Source of the DNA: Rugalucina vietnamica
Lineage: Eukaryota; Mollusca; Bivalvia; Lucinida; Lucinidae
Reading direction: 5' to 3'
Assembly: GCA_964017185.1 (NCBI GenBank)
Contig: OZ024870.1
Coordinates: forward strand, 35,046,139 to 35,110,138
Length of the DNA stretch: 64,000 bases
In this document: positions 20,427 through 32,620 of the stretch, piece after piece
How the letters are laid out: each line of letters begins with the position of its first letter
Position numbering within the stretch: the first letter of the stretch is position 1
Position numbers and translations under genes: made by a program
Notes under the pieces: generated by a model
Told to the model about the DNA's origin: nothing
Database searches by the model: none
What the model saw: only the letters and a program-made list of their open reading frames with translations

Positions 20427-21199
20427 CACCCTGTCCAACGTTGACGCCGGTGAAAGGTTCCAACACCGGTTACTACGGTGCTTTCGCTACAAAATTTGAT
20501 GGATGCGAATAAATTTCTTGTTTTGTTCAATGTAATATAAACTTTTGCGATGAAGTTAAATGTGCATCTAATGGAGAATTAACTTGACTTTTTATTTCTG
20601 CTTGAACGGAAAACTGTTTTTGTATAATTTTTTCCAAACATTCGATTCAAAGTTGGTAAACAAGGTTCGGCCAAGGCCTATTCGGCCGATTTCTACAGAA
20701 ACTGTTCGTATTTTCCAAAATAAGCACAAAATGTGAGCAAACGAGCATTTTGATATGACTTGTAGGCAAGATTGTTGGACGTTTGCATCGTTCTCGATAG
20801 ATTTTCCCCCGAAAAATGCACAGGAAGAATTTTATGGCAAAAAGTAAACACAACGCCGGTTACTACGGTACCAGAATTACCTGGATTATTGGATAGATGG
20901 GCATTCTAGCTTTACAAGATGCGGATTGTGTTACTAATTCGTGCCCAGCTTCTGCCTACATACCTCTTTTATGTAGTTTAGGAAACTATACGTTCATTGG
21001 CATGGTTATCAACCCTAGAATGAAGAGATTCTAATGAAACAGTTCCGTATTGTTATGAGATAGAAGTGGTTCCAATAGGAAAACAGGGCTTGTCCGTGAC
21101 TCACCAAATGCATGTAATTATACTTTGAGGTACATGTACCTTGGTATTATAAGTTTCACCAACCTTTCTGCAACCCTTTGAAATTGAAGCACTTACTTA
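20427..21199 (+). repeat. Left inverted arm
   Basis: Pairs with 28265-29039. It continues beyond the nested insertion as 25802-25900, where CTCAATAACTCTATGACTGA matches the reverse complement of CAGTCATAGAGTCATTGAG in the right arm. Confidence 0.85.
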
Positions 21200-22149
21200 C
21201 AGTAAATTATCCAGTTCCGGGTCACTTTTTTTTCGAAGTGGTTTCCAGATAATTGCTCACAGCAAACTAGGTTTCGACCTTACCATTAGAAAGTATAATC
21301 CTTCTTCTAAATAATGAACTTTAGTCTGATTAATTGTGAATATTCTGTGGGCCACACGATGGCTTTGAAGCAGACCACCAATTTATCCAGTTCCGAATCA
21401 TTTATCCAGTTCCGAATCACTTGCGATATTTTTTAAACAGGACACTCTATGGCGCTATTGCGTTATGATTTTGAGTTTGTAGCTTCATTACTTCTTTATA
21501 AAACAAGACTTACACACAGTTTACCATTTCAGATAAAAAAATGTCAAAAAACTGTGTACATGTATACGACGTATAACTTACGTTCTGGATATTGGCGTCA
21601 ATCGAAAACAAATACATGTTCTAAGTCGGTAATGGCGTAACTGGTTCCAGATTTTTGCAGTTAAGAGCTGGTAATCATGGGCTGTGCATTGGTTATTTTC
21701 ATTTTTGTTTGTTTGTTGGTTTGTTTGTTTGTTTGTTTTGTTGTTGATGTTTAATGAGTTTGAAATTCAATGTTACACAGCTTTTATGTTGCGTAAACAG
21801 AGATATCTAACAGGAGTATGTCAACTAGACTAGAAATCCAGACAGCATGTTTTGTTCGCGATGCAGATCGACTGCACAAAGAATCACCTGCGTAAGGTAA
21901 CGGCCATTTGATTTTTATTATTGGGGAGGGGGGGGGGGGGGGGGCTGTAAGATTTTAAAAAAAAAAGAAAGAATAGGATCCAATTTTGGTCGAAAAACAT
22001 ATCTAGGGCAGAGTAAATTCTGTATTACTATCTTACGTATTGTAATATATACCAATAAAAAGACAGGACCACGTCGTGAGAGAAAAATAATATCCAGGCC
22101 CGGAAACATCTTCCAGCCCCCCCCCCCCCCTCTTAAAATTCATTCACTT

Positions 22150-22400
22150 ATTTATCTATCTATCTTGGGTCAGTTTACGTCCCTTTTAGGATCATTTAGC
22201 TCATATGAGACGAGCCAGTCAGTTGGTGTGGTGAAAACGGGCGAACCCCGAGAAAAAAAGGAAAAAACAAACAAACAAACAAACAAAAACCCTGGCATAT
22301 CTTCAAGCAGAACTTGTCTCACATGAGTCCACAAAAAACACAGCGGTGAGACGATCGAATGAAACGCGTTAATGAAATCAGCTCTTCACCACTCGGCAAC
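22150..22400 (-). repeat. SINE-2 (tRNA-headed), diverged copy
   Basis: Shares GTTTACGTCCCTTTTAGGAT and CTCATATGAGACG...GAAAACGGGCGAACCCCGAG with the copies at 22755, 55285, 61130 and 62120. The tRNA-like head is at its right side and degenerate. An (AAAC)n expansion interrupts it. Confidence 0.7.
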
Positions 22401-22528
22401 GGGGTGGGGGTTTGGCATTCATTTATTTAGTTAAGTTTTGGTAAATGAATAGCCACTTTTTGGGAAACAGCTACTCACTAGACTACTATGTCAAAAGAAG
22501 AAATCAAAATAATAGATAGAACAATGTT

Positions 22529-22532
<4 letters not shown>

Positions 22533-22590
<58 letters not shown>
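22533..22590. repeat. (GA)n microsatellite
   Basis: Pure GA run of about 50 bases ending in GAAAGAAAGAGAG. Confidence 0.95.
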
Positions 22591-22754
22591 AAGAGAGATG
22601 TTACTAGATTCCTTATATGAGGACCAAAAAGCATAACTCGGCGCTCAACGTGAGGATCGAACCCAGTGTCTGTCCTTCTTGGCTTTGTTGTGTGATTATA
22701 TTTGAAGCACGTTTAGTTTAGGATGTCAGGGCATCCTAACTCCCCCCCCCCCTT

Positions 22755-22960
22755 TTTGATTCAGTTTAACGTCCCTTTTATGATTATTTCAGCTCATATG
22801 AGATGCGCCAATCAGTAGGTGGGACGAAAACGGGAGAACCCCGAGAAAAACAAAACCACCTGACACGCTCGCAAGCAGAACTTGGTTTGTCTCACATGGC
22901 CAGAGCGGGGTTCGAACCCACACTAGACACAGGGATGAGAACTTTGGGCACAAGTCCCAT
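22755..22960 (-). repeat. SINE-2 (tRNA-headed)
   Basis: Minus strand: tRNA-like head with B box GGGTTCGAACCCC, then CAAGTTCTGCTTGCGAGCG, then GGTTCTCCCGTTTTCGTCCC and the end GTTAAACTGAATCA. Its head end at the right abuts the family H element at 22962. Confidence 0.8.
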
Positions 22961-22961
22961 A

Positions 22962-25123
22962 CCAGAGGACCATTGGTCCTGAGAACGCTCACCTGAAGCC
23001 TGATCCTGGAGTATTAAGTCATCATGAAATGACCTTGACCTTGAATACTCACACACCTTTATTGAATTCATAAGTTGTCTGCATCTGCAAAGTTTCAGGT
23101 CTCAGGCTACAATAGTTTCAAAACCCAGTGATTTATGAGAAAACCATAATTTTAATTTTGATATTTAAATGACTTTGGGTCAAGGTCAAGAAATGACCTT
23201 GGCCTTCATTAATTACTTACCTCAATTGACTCCATTGGTTGTCTGCATCTAGCAACTTCCAGGTCTCAGACTGCAACAGTTTCCAAAATATCCATTGTTT
23301 TCGCCTTTTCCCGTGTAAAAGCCTATGTTTCCAAAATTGACCTTGCCGTAAAATAGGTCAAGGTCATCCTATGGTCATCATTTGATCAAACTATGATGGG
23401 CTGTAGTCCCAAATGCTACATACCAAGTTTCGCGAAAATTGGCCTGCCGGTTCTGGAGAAGAAAATTTTTGAGTGGTTTTTACCATATATGGGCGTGGCG
23501 GCCATCTTGGTATCGTGACTTGGATTTCGCGATCAAACTTTCGTCTCCCCTACCCATGGATGCTCCACATAAAATTTCACTTTGATTGGCCCAGCAGTTT
23601 CAGAGAAGAAGATCTTTGAACAGTGTGTATGGACGACAAACTGGCCAAGGTCAAGAGATGACCTTGACCTAAATTAATCACATACCTTCATCTACTCCAT
23701 TAGTTGTTTGCATCTACCACTTTTCAAGCATCAGGCTGCAATAGTTTTCAAAAAATCCATAGTTTTCACTTTTTCCCATGTAAAAGCCTATGTTCCCAAA
23801 ATTGACATTGCCGTAAAATATGTCAAGGTCATCCTAGGGTCATCATTTTATCAAACTATGATTGGCTGGAGTCCCAGATGCTACATACTAAGTTTCATGA
23901 AAATCGGCCTGCCGGTTCTGGAGAAGAAGATTTTTGAGTGGTTTTTACCATATATGGGCGTGGCAGCCATCTTGGTCATGTGACCTGGATTTTGCGATCA
24001 AACTTTCGTCTCCCCTACCCATGGATGCTCCACATAAAATTTCACTTTGATTGGCCCAGCAGTTTCAGAGAAGAAGACCTTTGAAAAGTGTGTATGGACG
24101 ACAGACTGGCCAAGGTCAAGAGATGACCTTGACCTACATTAATCACATACCTTCATCTACTCCGTTAGTTGTTTGCATCTACCACTTTTCAGGCATCAGG
24201 CTGCAATAGTTTTCAAAAAATCCATAGTTCTCACTTTTTCCCATGTAAAAGCCTATGTTTCCGAAATTGACATTGCCGTAAATTAGGTCAAGGTCATCCT
24301 AGGGTCATCATTTTATCAAACTATGATGGGCTAAAGCCCCAAATGCTACATACCAAGTTTCATGAAAATCGGCCTGCCGGTTCTGGAGAAGAAGATTTTT
24401 GAGTGGTTTTTACCATATATGGGCGTGGCAGCCATCTTGGTCATGTGACCTGGATTTCGCGATCAAACTTGCATCTCCTCTACCCATGGATGCTCCACAT
24501 AAAATTTCACTTTGATTGGCCCAGCAGTTTCAGAGAAGAAGATCTTTGAAAAGTGTGAATGGACGACAGACTGGCCAAGGTCAAGAGATGACCTTGACCT
24601 AAATTAATCACATACCTTCATCTACTCCATTAGTTGTTTGCATCTACCACTTTTCAGGCCTCAGGCTGCAATAGTTTTCAAAAAATCCATAGTTTTCACT
24701 TTTTACCATGTAAAAGCCTATGTTTCCAAATTTGACCTTGCCGTAAAATAGGTCAAGGTCATCCAAGGGTCATCATTTTATCAAACTATGATGGGCTGAA
24801 GTCCCCGATGCTACATACCAAGTTTCGTGGAAATCAGCCCACCGGTTCTGAAGAAGATTTTTGAAGGGTTTTTACCATATGTGGGCGTGGCGGCCATCTT
24901 GGTCATGTGACCTGGATTTCGCGATCAAACTTGAAATGCCACTACCCAAGGAGGCTCCACATAAAATTTCAACTAGATTGGCCAAGCGGTTTCAGAGAAG
25001 AAGATCTTTGAAATTGTGGACGACGACGACGACGACGGACGGACGACGGACGACGGACGGACGCCGGATCATGGCCATCCTATAAGCTCACCTTGTGAGC
25101 CTTCGGCTCAGGTGAGCTAAAAA
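22962..25123 (+). mobile_element. Complete family H element, second subfamily
   Basis: It starts CCAGAGGACCATTGGTCC, ends in CTCACCTTGTGAGCC ttc GGCTCAGGTGAGCTAAAAA, and has four tandem units of about 465 bp. Each unit contains GACCTTGACC, TGGTCATGTGACC-type and CAGAGAAGAAGATCTTTGAA blocks. A GACGACGACGG microsatellite precedes the hairpin. The ends match the element at 4110-6091, but the unit sequence is diverged, so this is a separate subfamily. Confidence 0.8.
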
Positions 25124-25217
25124 TGGGGTCCTGACATGACCATAGCTGTGGACTAGAACGTTAAGCATTAATTCAAACAAACTGCATTGCAAATGAAAGA
25201 CTGTGGTATTGTGGCGA

Positions 25218-25225
25218 CACGCACG

Positions 25226-25256
<31 letters not shown>
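25218..25256. repeat. (CA)n microsatellite
   Basis: CACGCACGCACGCACA followed by a pure CA run. Confidence 0.95.
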
Positions 25257-25257
<1 letters not shown>

Positions 25258-25322
25258 TCAAATAAAATACTGAGATTTAAACACTCCTCAGTTCCTTTAG
25301 GTTTATATATTAGCGCTAAGAC

Positions 25323-25724
25323 GTGTACTGCGATATTAATAGATTTACGAGTACATGTACTATGTCGACACAATTATTTTTTACTGACCCGAAACTAGCT
25401 AAATTGGTAAATAAAATTAACAAGCTCCTACGCAACAGAAAATCAATAAATGAAGTTCAGTTTTCCTGGTGTGTTATAATTAATGTTGGAACGCATGTTG
25501 GAACCAAAAGTGTAAAAAAAATAATGTTCAAGGCTCATGCATTTTGCGAAAACCTGCACCTTGTGGATAATTACACAAGTACAATATACCTTCTAATTCG
25601 ACAGATCATCTCGAAGAACAGATTTATTTTTAGCATGCAGATAAGTTTTCAAAATCTGACTTCGTGCAGAGGAAGAGAAAAAGATAGACTTCATGACCAT
25701 ACAAAATATTTGTTTTTTAATTGA
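25323..25724 (+). other. Uncharacterised 133-codon open frame
   Basis: The frame MYCDINRFTSTCTMSTQLFF onward lies inside the TA-flanked element between the CA microsatellite and the right end. Composition is mixed and no transposase motif (DDE/D triad, HTH) is evident. Its position where a transposase relic could lie is the only reason to list it. Confidence 0.2.
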
Positions 25725-25872
25725 ACAGCTGCTGTGTAGTTCGTGACGATACGACCACTTGATTCGGAACTGGATAAGATTCGAAACCGGATAATTTACT
25801 GTACTCGCTCAATAACTCTATGACTGACCCTGGCATTCGAACGTTTATAAGTCAAACCATTATCCAGCATGT

Positions 25873-25875
<3 letters not shown>

Positions 25876-25909
<34 letters not shown>

Positions 25910-26034
25910 GGTTATTGAATGAATGTCGAAAACTATTCTGAACGAGTTCATATTGCGAGGACGCACGAGCTTGCGAGTGAATCTCAGCCATATGAACGAG
26001 TTCCAAATTGTTTACGATTTTCATTCAATAACCT
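25876..26034. repeat. (TAA)n run and adjacent imperfect palindrome
   Basis: About 33 bases of TAA repeats are followed by an inverted repeat: AGGTTATTGAATGAATGTCG at 25909 and its mirror CATTCAATAACC at 26023-26034, with GAACGAGTTCATAT in the inner arms. Confidence 0.7.
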
Positions 26035-28264
26035 TTTCATTACATGTATATACCCTAAAGTACGCAATGGAAGGTTTGTAAATGCTTATTCCTGGCATCT
26101 CCAGTCCTGATAGACATTTCATTTGGCCACATTTCACGTAAAAAGGTATCGGTTTTAGCGACTTATCACCATATTGCAACACACGCAGGGCTTTGCCTTA
26201 GTGTACGCGAGAACCGTGACGTTGCAGTAAAATTGATGATGTCGACGTGACTCTTTGGCGTCGTTGCGATCGGAAATTTCATGAACAAAGTTAGAAATTC
26301 GGAGTACAAACACTTTTAAATCATTGCTCTTCCAAAATTTGAGGTATTTGTCATGAAATGAAGTTTTGTGTATTTATTGTGCGAGGAAATCTGTATTTTT
26401 CCTAGTTTCGTCGTTCGTTTAGTTGAAATGGAAACGGAAAATGGCTGCCAGATATTTTTTTTTCAATGGCGACCTACTGTACTATCGAAAGTAGTCCCGC
26501 CGGGAACTTGCTTCTTTAGACCCGTGCAAACTATTGAATATGATATAAGTTTCCATCGAAAACAATATGGAAAATTCTAACACGTCTCGCCTATAAACAA
26601 ATGGTTATAAAACGCGTCATATTGTGCATCAATTTTACTAGGCGAATAAGCGTGACTTAAATTTTCGACGTTTTTACGCCATTTTGTATGACCTAAGCAA
26701 TCTCATAAGTCACATTACCTTGACATTAGACGATAAAACGTCATTTCAACGCGTTAAAAACGTAACAAACATGTGTAGACATTTGCGGTAACGTCAAAAG
26801 TTTGGCGGAATTTCATCAGTGCAATGGTCGAAAAGTTATTGAGAAACTTAAGGTTTAAAATGATTTCATTTTGTTTATTGCATGTTAGAATCGAAAAAGA
26901 TCAGCTCTTTGTTGAATAACAATTCACTATTTTTCAGTCAGTTGTATGCAGATAAATCACTCGCGTTGCGCACTCATGATTTGATCTCACAACTCACTGC
27001 TAGGGCTGATCTATTTCTTAAATATTCAATATTTTAAGCAATGTAAAGTGAACGGAGTAATTTCTTCGGTATAAATATAATTCATGTATGCTGTGTTGGA
27101 GCAAACAATGGATTTCAAATGGCACCCCAATCTGGAAAAGCAGTCCCACAAAATGTCGAAGCCCTTCCCAATCTGGCCACAACAGTTACTGTTGACTGGA
27201 ACGACAAAACAAGAACAAATATACAAACAAATAATTTATCTCCCCTTCAGTGACATCATACATGCACTTTCTGTTAACCGTATATTGCCTCATATGGTTA
27301 TTTGGAATGCTATACCCGAAAAACACTAAATAATCAAATTGATACGTATATGTTTACTTATTTTTTTGTCAGAAAATGGAATGTCACGTCTGTGGAAAAA
27401 AAATCCTAACCAAACAGGAGCTTTTCAATGGGGAGAAGATTATATTTTCAGTAGATACTGGACTTCTTAGTTCACTTGGAGCTCGGTCTTCAATGAAAGT
27501 CTCTAAGGTTCCCGTTTGAAACGAATGTGGATCTTTTTTTATCTTTGATTTATTAAAAGGTCAATGATGACTCCTTTCGCATCCTCCACTTATATTGTCT
27601 CATTCTGCAAGAAACAATACGATACTTTGCCGTTTGGATAATACTAGTCTTTATGTTGACTTCCCTCTTGAGTGTTACAAATTTACAGTAATTCTCTTTG
27701 TTGCCAAATCTAAAGGGTCACTTGAGTATCCTAAACCGCGGTATGACCCACCCCTTTCTCATTAATATGTCTTTTAATCATTGATTGTCAATAAGCCAGA
27801 CAACGAAGTTATTTTACTATATGGCTTGCGCATTTTTAAATACTTTTTACAAACTCTAATTCATGGGAGAAAATCGGGTTGATCAGAGGAACGTTTATTT
27901 CCCAGAACAGTAAGATATGTTGTTTTTGTTTTGGTTTTTTAGTTTGTAAAGAGTTGTTAGAAACATCTTAATCTTAATGAGTCAGTTCTGAAGTAAGAAC
28001 AAATACGAAGAAGTTTAATTAGAAATGAGTAGTGTCTTATATGGCTAACGGCAACCTTTTCTACAATGAGACACTATCTATCTTATACGGAACCGTTTCA
28101 TTAAAAGAAATCACTATAGACTTGATGGCCATGCAAATGAACGTAAAGTTCCCGAAACCCACATGAAAGATTATTGTTATTATTATTATCATCATTATTA
28201 TTATGCTTCGACTCGAAACTTCCGAATGCGTGAGTCAGTCATAGAGTCATTGAGCCAGTAAGTA
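26035..28264. other. Interior of long-arm element, no recognised gene
   Basis: Only short frames. The right part contains a diverged second copy of an arm segment (CTTATACGGAACCGTTTCAT at about 28083, compare CAATACGGAACTGATTCAT at 28415). 27630-27780 matches 43530-43690. Confidence 0.5.
27630..27780 (+). repeat. Unknown interspersed repeat, copy 1
   Basis: AGTAATTCTCTTTG, TTGCCAAATCTAAAGGGTCA and CACCCCTTTCTCATTAATAT recur in order at 43530-43690 with mismatches and small indels. The family is not recognised. Confidence 0.7.
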
Positions 28265-29039
28265 AGTACAGGCAAGAAAGTACTTCAATTTATAAGGGTT
28301 GCAGAAAGGCTGGTGTAACTCATAATACCAAGGTACCTCAACGTATAATTACGTGCAATTGGTGAGTCATGGACAAGCCCTGTTTTCCTACTAGAACCAC
28401 TTCTATCTCATGACAATACGGAACTGATTCATTAGAATCTCTTCATTCTAGGGTTGATAACTATGCCAATGAACGTATAGTTCCCTAAACTACATAAAAG
28501 AGGTATGTAGGCAGAAGCTGGGCACGAATTAGTAACACAATCCGCATTTAGTAAAGCTAGAATGCCCATCTATCCAATAATCCAGGTAATTCTGGTACCG
28601 TAGTAACCGTCGTTGTGTTTACTTTTTGCCATAAAATTCTTCCTGTGAATTTTTCGGGGGAAAATCTATCGAGAACGATGCAAACGTCCAACAATCTTTC
28701 CTACAAGTCATATCAAAATGCTCGTTTGCTTACATTTTGTGCGTATTTTGGAAAATACGAACAGTTTCTGTAGAAATCGGCCGAATAGGCCTTGGCCGAA
28801 CCTTGTTTACCAACTTTGAATCGAATGTTTGAAAAAAATATACAAAAACAGTTTTTCGTCCAAGCAGAAATAAAAAGTCAAGTTAATTCTCCATTAGATG
28901 CGCGTTTTACTTCATCGCAAACGTTTATATAACATTGAACAACATAAGAAATTTATTCGCATCCATCAAATTTTGTAGCGAAAGCACCGTAGTAACCGGT
29001 GTTGGGGCCGTTTCACCGGCGTCAACGTTGGACAGGGTG
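28265..29039 (-). repeat. Right inverted arm
   Basis: Reverse complement of 20427-21199. Scattered substitutions and a few indels separate the arms, so the element is not brand new. Confidence 0.85.
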
Positions 29040-29584
29040 TACCTGCTCGATTTGCTGTTGATGATATAAGCTCTCTCCCCTCTGAAAATAAATGAATACA
29101 CGCATCAGTAATACATGTAACACAAAATAACAAAACAATGACATTGTCACATATCAAAATTGGACATACATGCAGTCACTTTCTGAGTACTATGAAAGGG
29201 CTCCTAAAAACAGTTTCTCCTTGTGACGTTTCCTCCAGGACTATTTCGCAAAAAATCGAATGGGGCTGTTTGCTAAAAAAGGTGAGACGATTCGCTCAAA
29301 ATCAATTTTATGGGTCGGTTCACCAAATATAGTTTTAGAAGTCCTTAAGCGACTTGTTTATCCTATTTGGATGTCTTAGTTCGTTGAAATGACATAAAAA
29401 ATAAATAATTTCAATGAAAAAAAACATTAAAATCAATTTTTTTAAAACGTGGCACTCTTCGGGAGTAAATGTCCCGTTCGAAAAATATTTTTTTACGCAA
29501 ACAGTCCCGGGAGGAACTGGTTTGTGCATGAAACATCCTGTAACCCCATGAAAGCCATGTGTACTATGTCATGTTTTTTTTTTT

Positions 29585-29770
29585 TGTTTTTTTTTTTTGT
29601 ATTGAGGCCTTACATCTCAGTCAACAATTTTTCAGTCTTGTCAGGATGGGTTTAACCAGTACTGTAGTGTCTTGCTCAAGGACACAACACGGTGAGGCCT
29701 GTGGGGATCAAACCCAGGACCTCTTTATTTAGAGTCCAACACTCTACCATTACGCCACCCCGCTCCCTAC
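29585..29770 (-). repeat. SINE-1 (tRNA-headed)
   Basis: Minus strand: AGGGAGCGGGGTGGCGTAAT head with A box TGGCGTAATGG and B box GGGTTTGATCCCC, core GTGTCCTTGAGCAAGACAC, tail TGACTGAGATGTAAGGCCTC, then an A-rich end (poly-T at 29571-29600 on this strand). Confidence 0.85.
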
Positions 29771-30339
29771 TACGGTATGTAATGTGATGACTAATATCAC
29801 TAAAGATGATCTTACCAAAAACTGTATCATTGAAATAACACTGAAACATCTTTACGCTGCTTGACATCCAACATACAACATTGTCAGTGTGTCAATCTTT
29901 CAACCAAAACAACAATCTGAAACAGACAAATATCATTTGAACTCTTTCAGCATTTTCATGTCTGTTGGTATTTATCCAAGTTTGAAGTAGTACTGTCAAT
30001 GTACATGTATCTATCCTGCCATACCACCCTATATACCCGAATATTATGCGCATAAATGTATCAAAAAATGTACTAGTATAAATCAACATTTTGGAAGACA
30101 CCATTTTATGAAAAATAAGTCTGTGAGAAGATACAGTTTAAAGAGTGTTTTGTTAAAAGATAATGTGTTAAAGATGCAAATTTAGATAACCAGTAATAAA
30201 AATATCACAGCGGATGCATTTAACTGTTTGATTGTGTAAAAAATTATATGAAAAAATCATGTCTCACAGTTCCAGACCCAGGGAAAGATCCAGGTATGGG
30301 TCGTGTAGCAAAATACATATAATTTGGCACTGGCACCTA

Positions 30340-30640
30340 GGCATTATACTAAGGAAATTGCATACAAAACATCGGTTCGACCTCAACTCGAGTATGCAGC
30401 TCCTATTTGGTATCCCTATAATGATACTCAGACTGCTAAGATAGAGATGGTGCAAAGGACTGCAGCCAGGTGGACCTGTAGGACAGTAGCGTTGGTGATA
30501 TGCTAGACAAACTTGAGTGGCCATTGGCTGGAGTCCCGCAGGGAGCGGTCCTCCTAAGACACACTCTGGTACAGTATATCTTGATAAAAACAAATACCTG
30601 ACCCCAGCACCCAACCTTAAAGAAATGCACAAGACAATTT
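30340..30640 (+). pseudogene. Non-LTR retrotransposon ORF2, C-terminal relic
   Basis: SVRPQLEYAAPIWYPYNDTQ and AKIEMVQRTAARWTC match the conserved end of CR1/Jockey-type LINE reverse transcriptases (VRPKLEYA...VWxPY...LExVQRRAARF). Frameshifts follow: SSVGDMLDKLEW and then YLTPAPNL appear in other frames. Only about 300 bp survive. Confidence 0.75.
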
Positions 30641-31650
30641 ACCTATAGTCAGGTCTGGTACACATCAGGATTGAGGTCAGGGATTTTTTTTGTGTGTCTC
30701 AGGGGCCGAAATTAGGCCTCATTCCCATTGCAAATTACTATAATAGGTGTCTTTTTCCCCAATCTGGAGAAAAAAATCCCAATTACAGCTGAAAATAATT
30801 TTCAACAGTTCCATACATTGTGAAATTCAAACTTTGTTGTTAGAAATGTTATTTAACTTTTGACACTTTTGATTATGAATTATTATATAATTATTCTAAA
30901 TGAAATCCCTTATTAAGCTATGCCACTTTGGAAAATATCAATTTTGAATGTCTAGAACTTGAAATTTCCCAATTCCGAATTTACTTCGCTAATTGTCCCA
31001 ATCAGAAAGGCCCTAGGGCCCCTTCCCAAAATTGTCAAAAAAATCCCTGGAGGTAAGGTTTTTAACCTCATTGAGGTTTGAAAATGTATGTGAAATTACT
31101 AGATCTATATTGAGAAAAAACAAATACATGTAGCTATGCAAAAATTGCAACATCATTCCGGGCCGGGCCAATGTTGCTTGCAAAATGTGCAGCTTTCAAA
31201 TGAAACATTTTTCAGCAAAATCTGTTTGAGAATTCTTTGCAAATTCCTCCAATTTCATAAGTGGAAGGGGTAATTTTTGAATTTTGAGATTTAAAATAAT
31301 AGTCTTCAATGTATGGCATGTATTTGATTTCTGCTGCTTTCTGTATATTTTATACTTTTTTCTAAGAATATCATCATTTTGATGTTTAACATTGCTGAAA
31401 TACTATTAAACAAAAAATGAAAACAAGTATAAACTTAAAAAAAAGATTACCACTTACACCTGATGTCAGTGGCAGAAACCAGGTTTGTGTCAATCAGAAA
31501 GACATCAATGCCGGACAGTAGAAGTAAGCAGAAAACAATGGTAACATTAGGTAAAAACATGTTTTGTAAAAAAATATTCTCAGATTAATTTTCAAAACAG
31601 TTGTATCAAAAATAAGTAAACGACCAAGGTTAACAGATTTATCAAAGCAG
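30641..31650. other. AT-rich non-coding stretch
   Basis: I see no gene or named repeat. Text such as CCCTAGGGCCCCTTCCCAAA suggests old repeat debris. Confidence 0.4.
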
Positions 31651-31659
31651 AATTTTGCA

Positions 31660-32084
31660 TTTTTCAACGTAAGGCGTAAAATAAAAATTGCCTTGTTTCC
31701 GCTAACATGCCGAAGACGGGGTAGAGTCGGTAGGTGGGAAAATCTTTTTATTTTTTGTGTATTTTTATCTTACTTGAAAATGGGTAAAGAGGTAGAAACA
31801 TGCTAAAATTAATCATACATGTAAGTAGTCGAAACAAACATGCGATGAAGTTTAAAACCAGTAGGAGGCTGAATGCGAGTTGACCTAGTATTGTTGAAAT
31901 TATAGCAGTTTTTAAATCATTGTCTGTTTTCCACTTCAAATGTTGAGGGTCGGTCTGCATGAAAATATTTCTATTTTATTTTTATTGGCAATAAAAACTG
32001 CAGGGTCAGCGCAAAAACTCAGAGTCGGACTGGTTAGCGGAAACACAGCTTTTTTTTGTTTACGCCTAATGCTTCATTTTTCGA
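31660..32084. mobile_element. 425-bp MITE with 9-bp target duplication
   Basis: AATTTTGCA flanks both sides (31651-31659, 32085-32093). Inverted ends share TAAGGCGTAAAATAAAAATT and TTGTTTCCGCTAAC with the mirrored right end (GGTTAGCGGAAACA...GTTTACGCCTAATG). A 9-bp duplication suggests a Mutator-like superfamily. No coding capacity. Confidence 0.75.
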
Positions 32085-32414
32085 AATTTTGCACATGTCT
32101 ATGCATATTTCAAAACTCAATGGAGGTTACAAACCTCAGTCCTGACTTGCATCAGACCTGATAGTGATGCCCTGAAAAATTCATTTTTCCCCAGAACTAT
32201 TCAGGTTTGGAAAAGTATCCCTTCTCGAGTGGTCTCATCCAAGACCATTTCAGGAATTTAAGGTTTCTATTTAAAAATAGGCCCATATCGAGGCAGTTGT
32301 TTTAGTGTAAATAGTTTTAATGGTGGACCCAAAAACTATTTTCCCCTTGACTAAATTCTAAATTTAGCCAACCACCCCACACCTGAGGTGATGACTGATG
32401 ATCAGAAATTTTGT

Positions 32415-32620
32415 TGTTTTTTTTTGTATTGAGGCTTAACGTCCCAGTCATCAATTTTTCAGTCAAGTCGGACGGAGCCAACTCTTCCTCGGTTTAACCA
32501 GTACTGTAGGGAGTTAATGTGTCTTGCTCAAGGACACAACACGGTGACGCCTGTGGGGATCGAACTCAGGACCTCTCGATTCGGAGTCCGACACTCTACC
32601 ACTACGCCACCGCACTCCCT
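32415..32620 (-). repeat. SINE-1 (tRNA-headed), well preserved
   Basis: Minus strand: AGGGAGTGCGGTGGCGTAGT, A box TGGCGTAGTGG, B box AGTTCGATCCCC, core GTGTCCTTGAGCAAGACACA, tail GACTGGGACGTTAAGCCTC, then oligo-A. Confidence 0.88.

Larger units (their letters stand above)
21200..25801. mobile_element. TA-flanked TIR element nested in the left arm
   Basis: CAGTAAATTATCC at 21200-21212 and GGATAATTTACTG at 25789-25801 are perfect 13-bp inverted ends, flanked by TA (21198-21199, 25802-25803). The right arm of the host element shows the site without it. The CAGT start and TA duplication fit Tc1/mariner. The phrase ATCCAGTTCCGAATCA recurs near both ends (21380-21420, 25760). The 4.6 kb contain SINEs, microsatellites and a family H element, and no transposase, so it is non-autonomous and swollen by later insertions. 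Confidence 0.75.
20427..29039. mobile_element. 8.6-kb element with about 775-bp inverted arms
   Basis: The ends are CACCCTGTCCAACGTTGACG and its reverse complement. TACCT flanks both sides (20422-20426, 29040-29044), a 5-bp target duplication. The inverted arms (about 20427-21199 and 28265-29039) are about 95% alike by eye. The left arm continues at 25802 after an inserted element (21200-25801). No transposase is recognised in the remaining interior. A long-arm TIR or foldback element is supported; the superfamily is unknown. Confidence 0.85.

Noticed and set aside
26368-26580. Host first exon MYLLCEEICIF...
   Set aside because: Chance-length frame inside the long-arm element, no splice donor and no homologous segment.
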